A DNA stretch of 64,000 bases from Paracoccus sp. JM45 (lineage in GTDB: Bacteria > Pseudomonadota > Alphaproteobacteria > Rhodobacterales > Rhodobacteraceae). The notes beneath the pieces were generated by a model that was given only the letters and a program-made list of their open reading frames with translations, had not been told where the DNA came from and ran no database searches. Position 1 is the first letter of the stretch; each line of letters begins with the position of its first letter. Below, piece by piece: positions 45,793 to 56,588 of the stretch. A program made the position numbers and the translations under genes. Location of the stretch: assembly GCF_003590715.1 (NCBI RefSeq), contig NZ_QQVY01000002.1:178460-242459 (forward strand). Reading direction: 5' to 3'.

Positions 45793-46865
45793 CGCTAACA
45801 CGTCTTTCCCTTGCCCAGTTCAGGTCATGGCCACGGCTGGACCTGAATCTGGGCAAGGAACCTTTGGCCGTGTTCGGGCCGAACGGGTCGGGTAAAACCA
45901 ATATTCTGGAAGCCGTGTCCATGCTGGCACCGGGCCGCGGGTTGCGATCTGCCCCTGCACTCGAACAGGCGCTGAAGGGCAAAGCGGCCGGTTGGCGGAT
46001 TGACGCGACCCTGGGCGACCATCAGATCCGCACACAAGCCCCGCCCGACCAGACCCGCAATGTCGCCATCGACGATAAAACGGTGCCGCAAACCGCGCTG
46101 GCCCGTCTGGTTCGGGTCATCTGGCTGGTCCCTTCAATGGACCGTCTGTGGACCGAATCCCCCGAAGGACGCCGCCGGTTTCTGGACCGCGTGACCCTGT
46201 CGCTGATGCCCGATCATGCCGATCTGGCGCTGGCCTATGACAAGGCGATGCGCGAAAGGAACCGTCTGTTGCGCGACCAGATCAGCGATGTGGGATGGTA
46301 CCGCGCGCTGGAAGGTCAAATGGCCGAAGCTGGCGCCGCCCTGACCCGCAACCGCCAATCCGCCATCGCGGCGATTATGGCGTCCCAAGGCACCCATGAT
46401 GCATTTCCCGCCGCCACGCTGACCCTTCTTGCGGGCGAAGGCCATGCCGATGACGCGGATGCGGAAAGTATCGCTGCGCGGATGGCCGCCATGCGCCCGC
46501 GCGATCTGGCCGCAGGTCGCAGTCTGACGGGACCGCATCGGGCCGATCTGGGCGCAACATGGGGGCCGCAGGATATGCCAGCCGCCTTGTCATCGACCGG
46601 CGAACAAAAAGCGTTACTGCTGTCGCTGATCCTGGCCAATGCACGAGCCCTGGCCGACCAGCCGGTGCTTTTGCTGCTGGACGAGGTGGCCGCCCATCTG
46701 GACGCCGACCGCCGCGCCGCCCTTTACGACCTGATCTGCACCCTCCCCGCACAAAGCCTGCTGACCGGAACCGGACCGGAACTTTTCAGCGATTTGGGCA
46801 GCCGCGCGCGCCATCTGGCGGTTGAAAAAACCGATGGAAAATCAGGAACCGTGCCTCTGGATTGA
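45789..46865 (+). CDS. recF: DNA replication and repair protein RecF
   Basis: A 358-residue SMC-like ATPase. LTRLSLAQFRSWPRLDLNLG and Walker A FGPNGSGKTNILEAVSML open the protein; the signature-like STGEQKALLLSLILA and Walker B LLLLDEVAAHLD are near the C-terminus. It loads RecA at gaps with RecO and RecR. The start is TTG at 45789, overlapping the dnaN stop (TTGA); no nearer ATG keeps the FRSW motif. gyrB starts 139 bases later. Confidence 0.95.
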   Translation: MTLTRLSLAQFRSWPRLDLNLGKEPLAVFGPNGSGKTNILEAVSMLAPGRGLRSAPALEQALKGKAAGWRIDATLGDHQIRTQAPPDQTRNVAIDDKTVPQTALARLVRVIWLVPSMDRLWTESPEGRRRFLDRVTLSLMPDHADLALAYDKAMRERNRLLRDQISDVGWYRALEGQMAEAGAALTRNRQSAIAAIMASQGTHDAFPAATLTLLAGEGHADDADAESIAARMAAMRPRDLAAGRSLTGPHRADLGATWGPQDMPAALSSTGEQKALLLSLILANARALADQPVLLLLDEVAAHLDADRRAALYDLICTLPAQSLLTGTGPELFSDLGSRARHLAVEKTDGKSGTVPLD

Positions 46866-46935
46866 CCCTGCCAGCGGACAGCCGCCATTTGACTGCCCCA
46901 AAACGGTGAAAAACCCGCTGAAAACGGGGAAATAG

Positions 46936-49443
<2,508 letters not shown>

Positions 49444-49617
49444 TCCAGCCTCTCTTGACATTTGTTGCACATTTGGCACGTATGTTAGCCCATTTTGTGG
49501 GGTCGATCGAGTTTAAGTCGTGGTTTTATTTGCCCGCATAGGGTGAATGTGTGTATCCGGATGGTAAGTTATCCAGGTTGCCCCTGTATCGGCGGCCGTC
49601 AGTTTCAGGAGTTTACC
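49444..49617 (+). promoter_or_regulatory. Leader and candidate promoter of the outer-membrane protein gene
   Basis: TTGACA at 49455-49460 is a perfect -35 hexamer, but the best -10 match (TATGTT at 49481) is 20 bases away. A TGGCACG at 49474 looks like half a sigma-54 site with its GC doublet one base off. A promoter here would leave a leader of about 130 bases, ending in a CAGGAG ribosome-binding site. Confidence 0.35.
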
Positions 49618-50361
49618 ATGTCCCTTAAATCACTTCTTGCAGCTTCATCAGCTCTGGTTCTGGGCGCAGGTGCATCCTTTGCCGGCGGCGCTGTCAGCCC
49701 CGTTATCGAAGTTGCCCCGATCACGATCGAGGAAGCACCCGTGGTGGGCGCATGGGAAGGCGCCTATGCAGGTGGATCGCTGAACTATACCTTCGGTGCT
49801 GAAGACGAGGTCGGCCTGTCGCTTCTTGATGACGGTCAGGAAGTCGGCCGTGGAACAGATCTTGGCGATGTCAAACTAGAGGGCGCTTCCCTTGGCCTGC
49901 ACGCCGGTTACCGTTGGCAGCGCGACCAGTGGGTCTTTGGCCCCGAACTGACCATCGAAGGCGGCAACGTCGATAATTCTATCAATATCGATGGTGGTGA
50001 CGCCGGAAACGTGAACATCGAATCAGAACTGAACTATCTTGTGACGCTGGTCATGAAAACCGGATACGAAGTGCAGCCCGGAACGCTGATTTATGGTACC
50101 TTCGGTATCGCAAGCGGTGATTTCGACTATACCCTGTCCACTGACGACGTATCGGTTTCGGACGGCTTTTCCGCCTCTGGCATCGCTGCAGGTTTCGGCG
50201 TCGAGAAAAAGTTCAACGAGAAGATGTCGATGTTTGCTGGATATCAGTATCGTGACCTTAGCAAGGAAACCGCGACGTTCACCGACGGTACGGACTCGGT
50301 TGTAAGCAAACCGACCACTGCGCATAGCAATATCCGCATCGGTGTGAACTACAGCTTCTGA
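49618..50361 (+). CDS. Outer-membrane beta-barrel protein (porin/Opa-like family)
   Basis: A 247-residue protein with a signal peptide (KSLLAASSALVLGAGASFA, cleavage after SFA). The mature part has alternating hydrophobic strands: WEGAYAGGSLNYTFG, LHAGYRWQRDQWVFGPEL, YGTFGIASGDFDY and MSMFAGYQYRDL, and it ends in VNYSF with the terminal Phe needed for outer-membrane insertion. Size and pattern suit the eight-stranded OmpW/Opa-like barrels. ATG 49618 follows CAGGAG. Ligand or function is unknown. A terminator follows. Confidence 0.85.
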   Translation: MSLKSLLAASSALVLGAGASFAGGAVSPVIEVAPITIEEAPVVGAWEGAYAGGSLNYTFGAEDEVGLSLLDDGQEVGRGTDLGDVKLEGASLGLHAGYRWQRDQWVFGPELTIEGGNVDNSINIDGGDAGNVNIESELNYLVTLVMKTGYEVQPGTLIYGTFGIASGDFDYTLSTDDVSVSDGFSASGIAAGFGVEKKFNEKMSMFAGYQYRDLSKETATFTDGTDSVVSKPTTAHSNIRIGVNYSF

Positions 50362-50383
50362 TCCGACAGGGTCGTAACTGATC

Positions 50384-50417
50384 GGGCTGGCCGCTTTATG
50401 CGCGCCGGCCCTTTTTT
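50384..50417 (+). terminator. Terminator after the outer-membrane protein gene
   Basis: GGGCTGGCC pairs with the GCCGGCCC region at 50404-50411 (one G-U pair) and is followed by TTTTTT. Its T run overlaps the stop codon of the convergent pdeM gene. Confidence 0.8.
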
Positions 50418-51081
50418 ATGCCCGTTTCCGTTTGGAATGCGCGGATACAGGGACAGGCATAGCGCGGTGACCACAGGCAATTGCCATGCCGGTCGGCACC
50501 AATGCGCGCAATGCAGGATCATCGACAGACAGCCCGCCAGTATAGGCGCCGAAGGCCGGCAAAATCAGATGATCGGCCCCCAGCAAGAAACATCGCAACC
50601 TCTGTCCTGCCAGACGGACACATGGATGATAGTGCCCCGAAATATCGGGGCCCTGCCCCGCTTCGTGACGCAGCAGCAAATCTTCATGCAGCTCGGGCAG
50701 CGTTTCCCCCGGCAGTCGCGCGGGGATATGTCCCGGATCATGGTTGCCGCTGACCCAGATCCAGCGTCGCCCCTGTGCCATCGCTTGCAACGCGCGACAG
50801 ACATCATCAGGCAAGGCGCGACCGGCTGCATCATCATCAAAGCCGTCGCCCAGACTTATGACCGTGGCGGGATCGGTTGCGTCAATTTCGGACCTCAGCC
50901 GGTCCAATGTCGCCAGCGTTTCATAGGGGGGTAGCAAAGCACCACCACGACGGGCCATACGTTCTGATTTACCCAAATGCAGATCGGCAACGATCAACCA
51001 ATGCCGTTCGGGCCAGAATAATGCACCTGACGGGCGCGCTTGAAGGTGCTGGCCGTCAAAATCGAAATCATATGATGTCAC
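50416..51081 (-). CDS. pdeM: Ligase-associated DNA damage response endonuclease PdeM
   Basis: A 221-residue calcineurin-like metallophosphoesterase. The metal ligands are in DLHLGKSERM (residue 33 on), SLGDGFDD, SGNHD and SGHYHPC. It is the fourth gene of the ligase-associated DNA repair set, and its start overlaps the helicase stop by four bases (ATGA). Members of this family have DNA phosphoesterase activity. Length is normal. It ends within the terminator of the facing gene. Confidence 0.92.
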   Translation of the reverse strand: MTSYDFDFDGQHLQARPSGALFWPERHWLIVADLHLGKSERMARRGGALLPPYETLATLDRLRSEIDATDPATVISLGDGFDDDAAGRALPDDVCRALQAMAQGRRWIWVSGNHDPGHIPARLPGETLPELHEDLLLRHEAGQGPDISGHYHPCVRLAGQRLRCFLLGADHLILPAFGAYTGGLSVDDPALRALVPTGMAIACGHRAMPVPVSAHSKRKRA

Positions 51082-53453
51082 GTCAAACCTGCCTCGGCCA
51101 TCAGGGCGGCGGCCTCTTGTTCGGCCAGCCGTTCGCGGCCTTTTCCTGCGATAGGAACGCGGCCTTTTTCCAGCATCAATGGCGCCGCAAGGGGAGATAC
51201 ACGGTCCAGCATGCGGTGATCCAGACTATTGCTACGTTCCAGCATTTCCTCGATCCGGTCGAAATCGACCAGACCGCGACGCGCCTCGTCCGCAGTAATA
51301 CGCAGCATCAGGTGGTCAGGGTCGTATCGGCGCAGCGTGTCATACAGGATATCGCTGGAAAAAGTTGCCTGCCGCCCCGATTTGCGCTGCCCAGGCAGGT
51401 TACGCTGGATCAACCCCGCGATGGTCGCGACATTGCGGAAACTGCGCTTCATCACCGCGTTGCGCCCCAGCCAATCGCCAAGACCTTCGCGCAACGCGTC
51501 GCGGTCCAGCAGCGGCGCGGGGTCTGTCACCGGATCCAGTGACCATATCAACAGGGCATAATCCGTGGCCAGAAAACCAAGGGGGGCAAGGCCCGCTTCC
51601 TCCATCACGCGGGTCATTAGCAGGCCCAGCGTCTGCAACGCATTGCGCCCCGCAAAGCCATAGACCGCCAGATGCCAGCGCCCCTGATGCGGATAGCTTT
51701 CGCTGACCAACACGCCGGCGCGTGGCAGGGTGCTGACATCGGCCTGCAGGGCCAGCCATTCGGCGGTATCGGCAGGCAACGTATCGTGATGCGAGGGGTC
51801 ACCGATCAGCGCCTGCACCCGATGCGACAGCTGGGTCGAGGTCGCCATCTTCATCCCTGAAAACATAGCAATTTTGGGTTCGCGGGTGGGCTGTTTCGTC
51901 ACCTCGACCACCATGTCCCGCAAGCCGTCATAGCGAACCGTCTGCCCGCCGATCAGAAAGGTGTCGCCGGTTTCCAGCGTTGCGGCAAAGCTCTCCTCGA
52001 CCTCGCCCAAGGGGGCACCGCCGCGACCACGGAAGCGGACCTTCAGCATCTCCGCCTCGACGATGGTGCCGATGTTCATGCGCAGATCACGGGTGGCGCG
52101 TGGGTCGCGCAACCGCCACAGCCCGTCGCGCAACATCAGCCGCTGCCAGCGGTCATAGGCGCGCAGGGCATAGCCACCGGTCGCCGCGAAATCCAGACAG
52201 GCGTCAAAATCCTCCTGCGTCAGATGGCGATAGGGACCGGACTCGCGCACCTCGCGGAACAGGTCATCGGGGTCAAAGGGACCGGCGCAGGCGGTCAGCA
52301 GGATATGCTGGCACAGCACGTCCAAGGGGCCAGGACCGCGCGGATCGCCGTCCAGATCGCGTTCGCGCACGGCCTGCAGGGCGGCGGTGCATTCGATCAC
52401 CTCGAAGCGGTTGGCAGGCACGATGCGTGCGCGGCTTGGCGCGTTATAGCGGTGGTTGGCCCGCCCGATCCGCTGGACCAGACGCTTGACGTTCTTGGGC
52501 GCGCCGACCTGAATGACCAGATCGACCGCCCCCCAATCGATGCCCAGATCAAGGCTGCCGGTCGCCACGACGGCGCGCAATTCGCCTGCGGCCATGGCGG
52601 CCTCGACCCGCTGGCGGGCCTCGCGCGACAGGCTACCGTGGTGCAGACCGATGGGCAGGTTATCGTCATTGGCGGCCCAGATGGCTTGGAAGAACAGCTC
52701 GGCTTGGGCGCGGGTGTTGATGAAGATGATGGTGGTGGTGGCCTGCGCCACCTGTGCCAGCACGTCGCGCACGGCGTAATGCCCACCGCCCCCTGCCCAA
52801 GGCGCGGGTTGCGTCGTTGCCAGCATGGCGATGTCGGGATCGGGGCCGGGATCGGCGTTGATGACCTGCGCGCCGCCCATGAAACCGGCCAGCCGCTGCG
52901 GGTCCTCGACTGTGGCGGACAGGCCTGTGACGGTAACTTCGGGGGCCAACGCCTTCAGCCGCGCAAGGCACAGCATCAGCTGATCGCCGCGCTTGCTTTC
53001 GGCCAACGCGTGCAGTTCATCCAGCACCACGCGGCGCAGCCCGCGAAAGATGCGCGGCGCCTGTTCATAGGACAGCATCAGCGCCAGCGATTCCGGCGTG
53101 GTCAGCAGCACATCAGGCGGATCGATCTTCTGGCGCGCGCGCTGGCTGGCGCGGGTGTCGCCGGTACGATCCTCGATGCGGATATCAAGGCCCAGATCGG
53201 CCACGGGGCGCGACAGGTTGCGGGCGATATCGGCGGTCAGCGCCTTCAGCGGCGACACGTAAAGCGTGTGCATCCCTTGATGCGGTTCGGCCAGATCGAC
53301 CAGCGTCGGCAGGAAACCGGCCAGCGTCTTGCCCCCGCCCGTCGGCGCGATCAGCAGCGTGTCGCCCTTGGCCTGCATCAGATCGATCTGATGCGGATGG
53401 GGCTGCCAGCCCTGACGGGTGAACCAGTCCTGAAAACGCGGGGGCAGTGTCAC
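51078..53453 (-). CDS. Ligase-associated DEXH-box DNA helicase (Lhr-type)
   Basis: A 791-residue SF2 helicase of the Lhr family. Walker A APTGGGKT is at 36-43, the DEXH motif VLDELHAL near 146, TGLSATV follows and QRIGRANHR (motif VI) is near 310; the rest is the Lhr-core winged-helix and C-terminal domains. It acts with the neighbouring ligase, exonuclease and phosphoesterase in DNA damage repair. The start is GTG at 53453, overlapping the ligase stop (GTGA); a longer reading into the ligase gene was rejected. Confidence 0.94.
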   Translation of the reverse strand: MTLPPRFQDWFTRQGWQPHPHQIDLMQAKGDTLLIAPTGGGKTLAGFLPTLVDLAEPHQGMHTLYVSPLKALTADIARNLSRPVADLGLDIRIEDRTGDTRASQRARQKIDPPDVLLTTPESLALMLSYEQAPRIFRGLRRVVLDELHALAESKRGDQLMLCLARLKALAPEVTVTGLSATVEDPQRLAGFMGGAQVINADPGPDPDIAMLATTQPAPWAGGGGHYAVRDVLAQVAQATTTIIFINTRAQAELFFQAIWAANDDNLPIGLHHGSLSREARQRVEAAMAAGELRAVVATGSLDLGIDWGAVDLVIQVGAPKNVKRLVQRIGRANHRYNAPSRARIVPANRFEVIECTAALQAVRERDLDGDPRGPGPLDVLCQHILLTACAGPFDPDDLFREVRESGPYRHLTQEDFDACLDFAATGGYALRAYDRWQRLMLRDGLWRLRDPRATRDLRMNIGTIVEAEMLKVRFRGRGGAPLGEVEESFAATLETGDTFLIGGQTVRYDGLRDMVVEVTKQPTREPKIAMFSGMKMATSTQLSHRVQALIGDPSHHDTLPADTAEWLALQADVSTLPRAGVLVSESYPHQGRWHLAVYGFAGRNALQTLGLLMTRVMEEAGLAPLGFLATDYALLIWSLDPVTDPAPLLDRDALREGLGDWLGRNAVMKRSFRNVATIAGLIQRNLPGQRKSGRQATFSSDILYDTLRRYDPDHLMLRITADEARRGLVDFDRIEEMLERSNSLDHRMLDRVSPLAAPLMLEKGRVPIAGKGRERLAEQEAAALMAEAGLT

Positions 53454-55000
53454 GGGATCATGTCTTTCAGGGTCTGTAACCGGTCGGCTTCGGGGGCGGG
53501 TTTGTCCCACCTTATGCGGCTGATGCGGGGAAAGCGCATGGCGACGCCGGATTTGTGGCGGGCAGATGCGTTCAACCCCTCGAACGCGACCTCCAGCACC
53601 AGTTTGGGGGCGACAGAGCGGACGGGGCCGAAACGTTCGGTGGTGTTGTTGCGAACGAAGCGATCCAGTTCGCGCAGTTCCTCATCCGTGAAGCCGAAAT
53701 AGGCTTTGCCAACGGGGACCAGCACATCACCATCCCACAGGCCGAAGGTAAAGTCGCTGTAGAAACCCGACCGTTTGCCGTGCCCGCGCTGCGCGTAGAG
53801 CATCACCGCGTCGATCACCATCGGATCGCGCTTCCACTTGAACCACGGGCCGCGCGGGCGACCACCCACGTAAGGACTGTCGCGGCGTTTGATCATCACG
53901 CCCTCGATCACGATGCTGGGCGGATCGGCACGCAGAGCGGCCAGATCGTCCCATGTAGCAAAATCCAACAAGGGTGACACATCGATCCGGTCGCTGCCGA
54001 AATCAGCCTTTTGCAGGATCGCGCGGCGGTCCTGATGCGGCAGGTCGCGCAGGTCGCGGCCATCCCAGATCATCAGGTCATAAACGCGCAAACCGGCGGG
54101 GTGGCTGTCCAGCATCGCCTTGCCGACAACCTTGCGGCCAAGGCGCTTTTGCAGATCACCGAAGGGGGCCACATCAGCCCCACGCCGGACCAGCAATTCG
54201 CCGTCGATGGCACCGTCGAAATTCAATGCCTCGATCACGTCGGGGAAGGATCCGCTGATATCCTCGCCCGTGCGGGAATACAGGCGGCGCACACCGTCAT
54301 CATTGACCGCCTGCACGCGGATACCGTCCCATTTCCATTCCGCAATATGGTCGGCGGGGTCCAGCGCGCGCAGCTGATCCAGATCGACGGGGGTCGACAG
54401 CATCACGGGCCGGAAGGGCGCCTTGGCCGCATGTTCGGGGCGCGTGCCACCGGCAATCCAGTCGAACAGCGGCTGATAGGGGGGCGTCAGACCGTGCCAG
54501 ATTTCCTCAAGGTCCTTGACCTGCGGGTCGCCCATTTCGGCCAGGGCCAGCCGCGCCATGCGGGCCGACAGACCTACCCGCATGTTGCCGGTGGCCAGTT
54601 TCAGGAAGGCCAGACGTTCCGACGGGCCAAGCCGGTCCAGCATGGCGCTGATTGCGGTAGGCAGGGCTGTGCGGCCCGTGTCCGACAGCAAGGCCACGGC
54701 ATCGCGCAGCGGAACATCGTCGTCCTGATCGCCGTCCCACAACAGCGCAATCGTTTCGGCCAGATCACCAACGAAATCATAGGACAACGCGAACAGCTGT
54801 TCATCGACCCGTTCGGCCATCAAACCGCGCAGCAGCTTGGGCGTCACGGCGCGCAGCTTCAGATCGCCGGTCAGCGCAGCCAAGGCAAAGCCGCGATCCG
54901 GGTCGGGGGTCTGTTCCAGATAGTGCCGCAGGATGCGCAGCTTGGCGTTGCGGGCGGCGGTGAAGGCCAGACGTTCCAGAAGGTTGGCAAAGGATTTCAT
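53450..55000 (-). CDS. ATP-dependent DNA ligase (damage-response type)
   Basis: A 516-residue ligase. Residues 1-200 are the helical DNA-binding domain (MKSFANLLERLAFTAARNAK), then the catalytic lysine 223 in AEWKWDGIRVQ, with RLYSRTGEDIS, DGELLV, EGVMIKRRDSPYVGGRP and WFKWKRD as later nucleotidyltransferase motifs, and a C-terminal OB domain. ATP-dependent ligases of this type in bacteria travel with Lhr helicase, MBL exonuclease and PdeM and respond to DNA cross-links. It overlaps the upstream exonuclease by four bases. Confidence 0.94.
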   Translation of the reverse strand: MKSFANLLERLAFTAARNAKLRILRHYLEQTPDPDRGFALAALTGDLKLRAVTPKLLRGLMAERVDEQLFALSYDFVGDLAETIALLWDGDQDDDVPLRDAVALLSDTGRTALPTAISAMLDRLGPSERLAFLKLATGNMRVGLSARMARLALAEMGDPQVKDLEEIWHGLTPPYQPLFDWIAGGTRPEHAAKAPFRPVMLSTPVDLDQLRALDPADHIAEWKWDGIRVQAVNDDGVRRLYSRTGEDISGSFPDVIEALNFDGAIDGELLVRRGADVAPFGDLQKRLGRKVVGKAMLDSHPAGLRVYDLMIWDGRDLRDLPHQDRRAILQKADFGSDRIDVSPLLDFATWDDLAALRADPPSIVIEGVMIKRRDSPYVGGRPRGPWFKWKRDPMVIDAVMLYAQRGHGKRSGFYSDFTFGLWDGDVLVPVGKAYFGFTDEELRELDRFVRNNTTERFGPVRSVAPKLVLEVAFEGLNASARHKSGVAMRFPRISRIRWDKPAPEADRLQTLKDMIP

Positions 55001-55989
55001 TCCGGTTCATCCTCGTAGCCCACCAGCCGCAGGGGGCGGGCGGCGATCTGGTGCAATTCGCACCAGCGCATCAACCCGTCCTCATTCCCATGGGTGATCC
55101 AGACCTCGGAGGGGGCCAGCTCGCGGATGGTCTGGGTCACCTGCGGCCAATCGACATGGTCGCTGATAACCAAGGGCAGTTCGACCCCGCGCTGGCGGGC
55201 ACGGGCACGGACCTGCATCCAGCCCGAGGCAAAACCGATCACAGGGTCGCGGAAACGCTGAACCCATGCGCTGGCAAAGGCGGAGGGTGGCGCGATGACC
55301 AGCTGGGCGGGCACATCGGCGGCGGTAGCGGGGATCAGCTCGCCCAGATCGATGCCTTGTTCGACATGGTAATCGCACAGCCGCTGCAAAGCGCCGTGGA
55401 TGGCGATCGGGCCATCGACACCGGCCTGACGGGCAAGCGAGATCACCCGCTGTGCTTTGCCCAAAGCATAGGCCCCGATCAGGTGCTGGCGTTCGGGGAA
55501 TTCCTCCATGCTGGCACGCAGGCGGGCCATTTCGTCAAGCGGGTCGGGGTGGCGGAAGACGGGCAGCCCGAAGGTCGCCTCGGTCACGAAGATATCGCAG
55601 GGAACGGGTTCGTAGGGTGCGCAGACGGGGTTCGGGCGACGGCAGTAATCACCCGACACGACAATCTTCGGCCCCTTATCGGGTTGAACCGCGATCTGGG
55701 CCGATCCCAAAATATGCCCTGCCGGATGAAAGCTGACGGTGGTATCGCCGACGCGGATCTGCCCATCGGCGACCTGACGGCTTTCGGTGAAATCGGAACC
55801 ATAGCGAATGGCCATAATTTCCAGCGTCTGGCGGGTGGCCATGACGGCACCATGCCCCGCGCGGGCGTGGTCGCCATGGCCGTGCGTGATCAGCGCGCGG
55901 GGGACCGGGCGGATGGGGTCGATGTAGAAATCACCGGGCGGGCAATAAAGTCCAGCCTCGGTCGGGTGCAATATCTGATCGGCGCGCAT
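54997..55989 (-). CDS. Ligase-associated DNA exonuclease (metallo-beta-lactamase fold)
   Basis: A 330-residue beta-CASP-like nuclease. The HxHxDH metal motif is at 36-41 (THGHGDHARAG), with FHPAGHILGSAQI, VSGDYCRRPNPVC and VTEATFGLPVFRHP after it, and ISDHVDWPQ and ITHGNEDGL near the end. It is the first gene of the four-gene repair operon and overlaps the ligase start (ATGA). DNA exonuclease activity is known for homologues. The upstream gene, an Lrp regulator, is 30 bases away on the same strand. Confidence 0.92.
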   Translation of the reverse strand: MRADQILHPTEAGLYCPPGDFYIDPIRPVPRALITHGHGDHARAGHGAVMATRQTLEIMAIRYGSDFTESRQVADGQIRVGDTTVSFHPAGHILGSAQIAVQPDKGPKIVVSGDYCRRPNPVCAPYEPVPCDIFVTEATFGLPVFRHPDPLDEMARLRASMEEFPERQHLIGAYALGKAQRVISLARQAGVDGPIAIHGALQRLCDYHVEQGIDLGELIPATAADVPAQLVIAPPSAFASAWVQRFRDPVIGFASGWMQVRARARQRGVELPLVISDHVDWPQVTQTIRELAPSEVWITHGNEDGLMRWCELHQIAARPLRLVGYEDEPE

Positions 55990-56019
55990 GGACCCACGAT
56001 GGCAAATGTTTCATGATAA

Positions 56020-56496
56020 TCAACGCGGCAGCCGAAGCGGGCGGGCCGTGAAGATCGTCTCCATTGAGAAAACGCCCGTAACGCGTTCTAGGTCCATGTC
56101 GCGGATCAATGCCTTGTAGCAAAGGTCATAGGCAGACATCGAGGTGGTCACCAGCTTTGCCATATAATCCCATTCGCCGCCGATGCGGTGAAACTCGGTG
56201 ATCTCGGGAATGGATTCGACGCGGGCACGGAAACGCTTGGCCCATGCGTCGTCATGGTGGCGGGTGCGGATCATCACGAATACCGTCAGATGCAGGCCCG
56301 CGCGCGCCGCATCGATGACCGCACGGTTGCCTTGCAGAATGCCCGCTTGGGTCAGTTTTTGCAGACGCCGCCAACAGGCATTCTGCGACAGACCAATGCG
56401 GTCGGCCAGATCACGTTGTGACAATGCGCTGTCCTGCTGCAGGGCAGACAGGATCATGTTGTCGATTTCATCTATACGATGCGTATAATCGTTCAT
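56020..56496 (-). CDS. Lrp/AsnC-family transcriptional regulator
   Basis: A 158-residue regulator. The winged helix-turn-helix is at about 8-60 (IDEIDNMILSALQQDSALSQRDLADRIGLSQNACWRRLQKL), and the C-terminal RAM effector domain has VFVMIRTRHHDDAW, VESIPEITEFHRIGGEWDYMAKL and YDLCYKALI. It is divergent from the class V PLP enzyme gene across 92 bases that hold several inverted repeats. Amino-acid-like ligands are usual for the family; the ligand here is unknown. It lies 30 bases before the repair operon and could be co-transcribed with it. Confidence 0.92.
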   Translation of the reverse strand: MNDYTHRIDEIDNMILSALQQDSALSQRDLADRIGLSQNACWRRLQKLTQAGILQGNRAVIDAARAGLHLTVFVMIRTRHHDDAWAKRFRARVESIPEITEFHRIGGEWDYMAKLVTTSMSAYDLCYKALIRDMDLERVTGVFSMETIFTARPLRLPR

Positions 56497-56588
56497 TTGA
56501 CCCGATAATTATGCAAAACTAGCTAGATTTGAAATCAATATATGCGTCGTTCTGTGTCAAATTCCATAGAAAATAACAGGACGCCCCC
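56473..56588. promoter_or_regulatory. Divergent control region with candidate Lrp sites
   Basis: Three inverted repeats are visible: TATACG-ATG-CGTATA at 56473-56487 (within the regulator 5' coding end), GATTT-G-AAATC at 56526-56536, and ATTTGAC at 56495-56501 facing GTCAAAT at 56556-56562. A CTAGCTAG also lies near 56519. The region is A/T-rich and serves both divergent promoters, the usual place for an Lrp-family regulator to control itself and its neighbour. Confidence 0.45.

Noticed and set aside
49474..49490. Sigma-54 promoter before the outer-membrane protein gene
   Set aside because: TGGCACG is a good -24 element but the GC of the -12 element is one base too far, which normally abolishes activity.
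52224..53702. 492-codon plus-strand open frame opposite the Lhr helicase and ligase
   Set aside because: Crosses a real GTGA overlap of two genes on the minus strand and has a composition typical of a shadow frame.
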